This document shows positions 45,224 to 47,034 of a stretch of DNA of 47,034 bases, one piece after another (position 1 is the first letter of the stretch; each line of letters starts with the position of its first letter). Both the position numbers and the translations under genes were made by a program. Below the pieces are notes generated by a model. It made no database searches. It had not been told where the DNA came from and saw only the letters and a list, made by a program, of their open reading frames with translations. This DNA comes from Candidatus Peribacteraceae bacterium. GTDB taxonomy: Bacteria; Patescibacteriota; Gracilibacteria; JAHISY01. The DNA is taken from NCBI GenBank assembly GCA_021734705.1, contig JAIPIJ010000001.1:1-47034 (forward strand), in the 5' to 3' direction.

Positions 45224-47034
45224 TTATCCAACCACCAAATTCACCATCCGCCCTGGGACAAAAATCTCTTTCTTAATTTCCTTACCCTCTAGCCATTTCT
45301 GAATCTTCTCGGATTCTTTGGCGACTTTGAGCGCCTCGGCTTCGGAGATATCTGCCGGGACTTCGAGCGTATCGCGTAATTTGCCGTTCACAGAAACCGG
45401 GAGTGTGATTGTTTCGTCCTGTGCTAGATCAGCGTTGAAATCCGGCCAGGTTTCTAGATGAATTGATTTCTCGTGACCGAACTGGGCCCAGATTTCTTCC
45501 GTTAGATGCGGCGCGAAAGGCGCCAGCAGAGTGAGAAATTTTTCAAAAGCCGGACGAGGAAGGGAACCTAACTTGCTAGCTTCATTGACGAAGATCATCA
45601 GCGCCGAGACAGCAGTATTGAAATGCCTATTGGTGATGTCCTCGGAAACTTTCTTGATGGTTTTATGCAGTGTGCGTTGGAATTCTTCCGGGATCTCCGG
45701 CGGACAGTCGTCTCCGCAGTCGATTAATTTCTTTTCCTGGAGGCGCCAGACTTTTTCGAGGAACTTCCGTACGCCCGCGACGCCACCTTCGCTCCACGCC
45801 GCCGCCTGGTCGAAGGGCCCGATAAACATCTCGTATAGGCGCAGCGTGTCCGCGCCGAATTTCTGGACGATTTCGTCGGGGTTCACGACGTTGCCGCGAG
45901 ATTTCGACATCTTTTCACCATCTGGACCGAGAATCATACCGTGGGAAATGCGTTTGGCGTAAGGTTCGGGTGTCGGCACGAGCTTCTGGTCGTAGAGGAA
46001 TTTGTGCCAAAAGCGGGAGTAAAGAAGATGTAGAACCGTGTGCTCCATACCGCCGTTATATAGGTCAACCGGCAGCCATTTTTTTAATTTTTCCGAATCA
46101 GCGAAGGCTTTATTATTTTTCGGATCGATGTAACGCAGGAAGTACCAACTCGAGCCCGCCCAATTTGGCATCGTATCCGTCTCACGCTTAGCAGCCCCTC
46201 CACACTTCGGACACTTACAATTCACCCAAGTATCAATCGCGGCGAGTGGGGATTCACCTGTATCGGTGGGTTCATAGTTTTCGACTTCAGGCAGTTCCAG
46301 TGGCAGGTCTTTCTCAGGTAGCGGAACTATTCCGCACTTCTCACAATGCACGATTGGGATTGGCTCGCCCCAGTAGCGCTGGCGGGAAAAAATCCAGTCG
46401 CGTAATTTGAAATTCACGGCAGCCTTACCCACGCCTTTCTGCTCCAGCCACCCCGTAATTTTCTTTTTGAATTTCGCCGTTGGCAGACCGTCGAATTCGC
46501 CGGAATTGATCGCAATTCCGTCACCCGGGTAACAAGCTTGTCCTTTTTTAACTTTGAATAAATATTCAGCTTCTTCATCAACTTTTTTTGAATCCTTGGG
46601 ATAATCTCCAATCGCAATACTCCCAGGATCAACAACACAAATGATTTTTATTCCAAACTTCGTCGCAAATTCGAAGTCACGCTCATCGTGCGCAGGCACG
46701 GCCATGATCGCCCCAGTACCATAAGAAGCGAGCACATAATCCGCTACAAAAATCGGAATCTCTTCATCGTTCACCGGATTCACAGCCATCACGCCCTCGA
46801 GCTTCACGCCGGTTTTCTCTTTCGCCAGTTCCGTGCGCTCCAAGTCTGATTTAGCTGCGGCTGCCGCAATATATTTCTCAACTTCAGGCCAATTTTTGAT
46901 CTGGGGTTTGAGTTCCTGAAGCAATTTGTGTTCGGGCGCCAAAACTGTATAGGTCGCCCCAAATAAAGTGTCCGGTCTGGTCGTAAACACCTCCATTGCA
47001 CATTGAGAATTGCTCACTGAAAATTGCACAGTGG
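45224..47034 (-). CDS. leuS: leucyl-tRNA synthetase, C-terminal part (cut by window end)
   Basis: About 600 residues of LeuRS; the first 220 or so, with the HIGH motif, lie beyond the window. Visible are the CP1 editing domain (FTTRPDTLFGATYTVLAPEH, YGTGAIMAVPAHDERD), the zinc-type CEKC and CPKC motifs, HTVLHLLYSRFWHK, KMSKSRGNVV and the anticodon-binding region to VPGRMVNLVVG. Just before the TTRPDT motif, about 13 residues (QFSVSNSQCAM) are read from a heptanucleotide array, an in-frame insertion like those in cysS. Confidence 0.96.
   Translation of the reverse strand, partial: TVQFSVSNSQCAMEVFTTRPDTLFGATYTVLAPEHKLLQELKPQIKNWPEVEKYIAAAAAKSDLERTELAKEKTGVKLEGVMAVNPVNDEEIPIFVADYVLASYGTGAIMAVPAHDERDFEFATKFGIKIICVVDPGSIAIGDYPKDSKKVDEEAEYLFKVKKGQACYPGDGIAINSGEFDGLPTAKFKKKITGWLEQKGVGKAAVNFKLRDWIFSRQRYWGEPIPIVHCEKCGIVPLPEKDLPLELPEVENYEPTDTGESPLAAIDTWVNCKCPKCGGAAKRETDTMPNWAGSSWYFLRYIDPKNNKAFADSEKLKKWLPVDLYNGGMEHTVLHLLYSRFWHKFLYDQKLVPTPEPYAKRISHGMILGPDGEKMSKSRGNVVNPDEIVQKFGADTLRLYEMFIGPFDQAAAWSEGGVAGVRKFLEKVWRLQEKKLIDCGDDCPPEIPEEFQRTLHKTIKKVSEDITNRHFNTAVSALMIFVNEASKLGSLPRPAFEKFLTLLAPFAPHLTEEIWAQFGHEKSIHLETWPDFNADLAQDETITLPVSVNGKLRDTLEVPADISEAEALKVAKESEKIQKWLEGKEIKKEIFVPGRMVNLVVG
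46993..47034 (-). repeat. heptanucleotide array inside leuS at the window edge
   Basis: Six 7-nt units with plus-strand forms such as CCATTGC, GAATTGC, AAATTGC, alternating with ACATTGA/TCACTGA types. It reaches the last base of the window, so its full length is unknown. Confidence 0.75.

Noticed and set aside
1-47034. Alternative genetic code with TGA as Gly or Trp
   Set aside because: TGA ends hisH, the Lrp gene, tsaB and rfbC at the expected protein ends.

Overview
The window looks like chromosome from a Candidate Phyla Radiation (Patescibacteria) bacterium, possibly one of the metabolically richer lineages such as Peregrinibacteria. The clues are short versions of conserved proteins (TsaB, TilS, PurE), a VirD4/TraM-like ATPase next to rsmI, many small orphan proteins, stand-alone biosynthetic genes, and very short or absent 5' leaders. 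TGA is used as an ordinary stop, which argues against the Gracilibacteria code. The lineage is inferred from gene style and cannot be proven from the sequence alone.

Layout. 1-3.4 kb: rpmI/infC, tilS and cysS. 3.4-4.6 kb: a 1.2 kb gap without a normal gene, full of strong hairpins, ending in a near-perfect intrinsic terminator and holding a 38-codon ORF; this is the best candidate for an undescribed large structured RNA. 4.7-9.5 kb: small orphan genes, purA, hisB, hisH, tRNA-Val and tRNA-Glu. 9.5-15.2 kb: dnaB, rpoD, aroE, a HicBA pair and nusA. 15.5-20.2 kb: purC, a palindrome island, a class II-like purE, an EncFtn-like ferritin, an AbiEii-type toxin pair, a SprT-like protein and an orphan response regulator with Glu at the phosphorylation site. 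20.2-26.6 kb: tRNA-Thr with decayed copies, an Lrp regulator with an aminotransferase, an LPKSG surface protein, an N-acetylglutaminylglutamine synthetase, and tRNA-Gln followed by repeated copies of its own 3' end and a GIY-YIG gene. 26.6-36.3 kb: rluA-type synthase, ispG, a DUF721 protein, queuosine precursor transporter, hflX, yjbQ and radA. 36.3-47 kb: lepB, trpA, rfbBC, mscS, tsaB-rsmI-VirD4-like ATPase, a REP-associated transposase and leuS (cut by the window end).

Most genes are core: translation, tRNA modification, replication, transcription, purine, histidine, aromatic and isoprenoid synthesis, and cell envelope. The unusual part lies between and inside them. At least three repeat systems coexist: (1) degenerate arrays with a strict 7-nt period at gene boundaries and inside cysS and leuS; (2) hairpins with conserved TACG/TTCG internal loops that begin at the CCA end of tRNAs and have carried tRNA 3' ends with them, around a GIY-YIG nuclease gene; (3) REP-like palindromes inside and at the end of a RAYT transposase gene. 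Several conserved proteins (CysS, LeuS, HisH, an RluA-family enzyme) carry in-frame peptide insertions made of this repeat DNA, recalling Rickettsia palindromic elements.

A TGCTAAAAT-like extended -10 element recurs upstream of genes. In about ten cases it lies only 6-7 nt before a GTG or ATG, which predicts leaderless transcripts.
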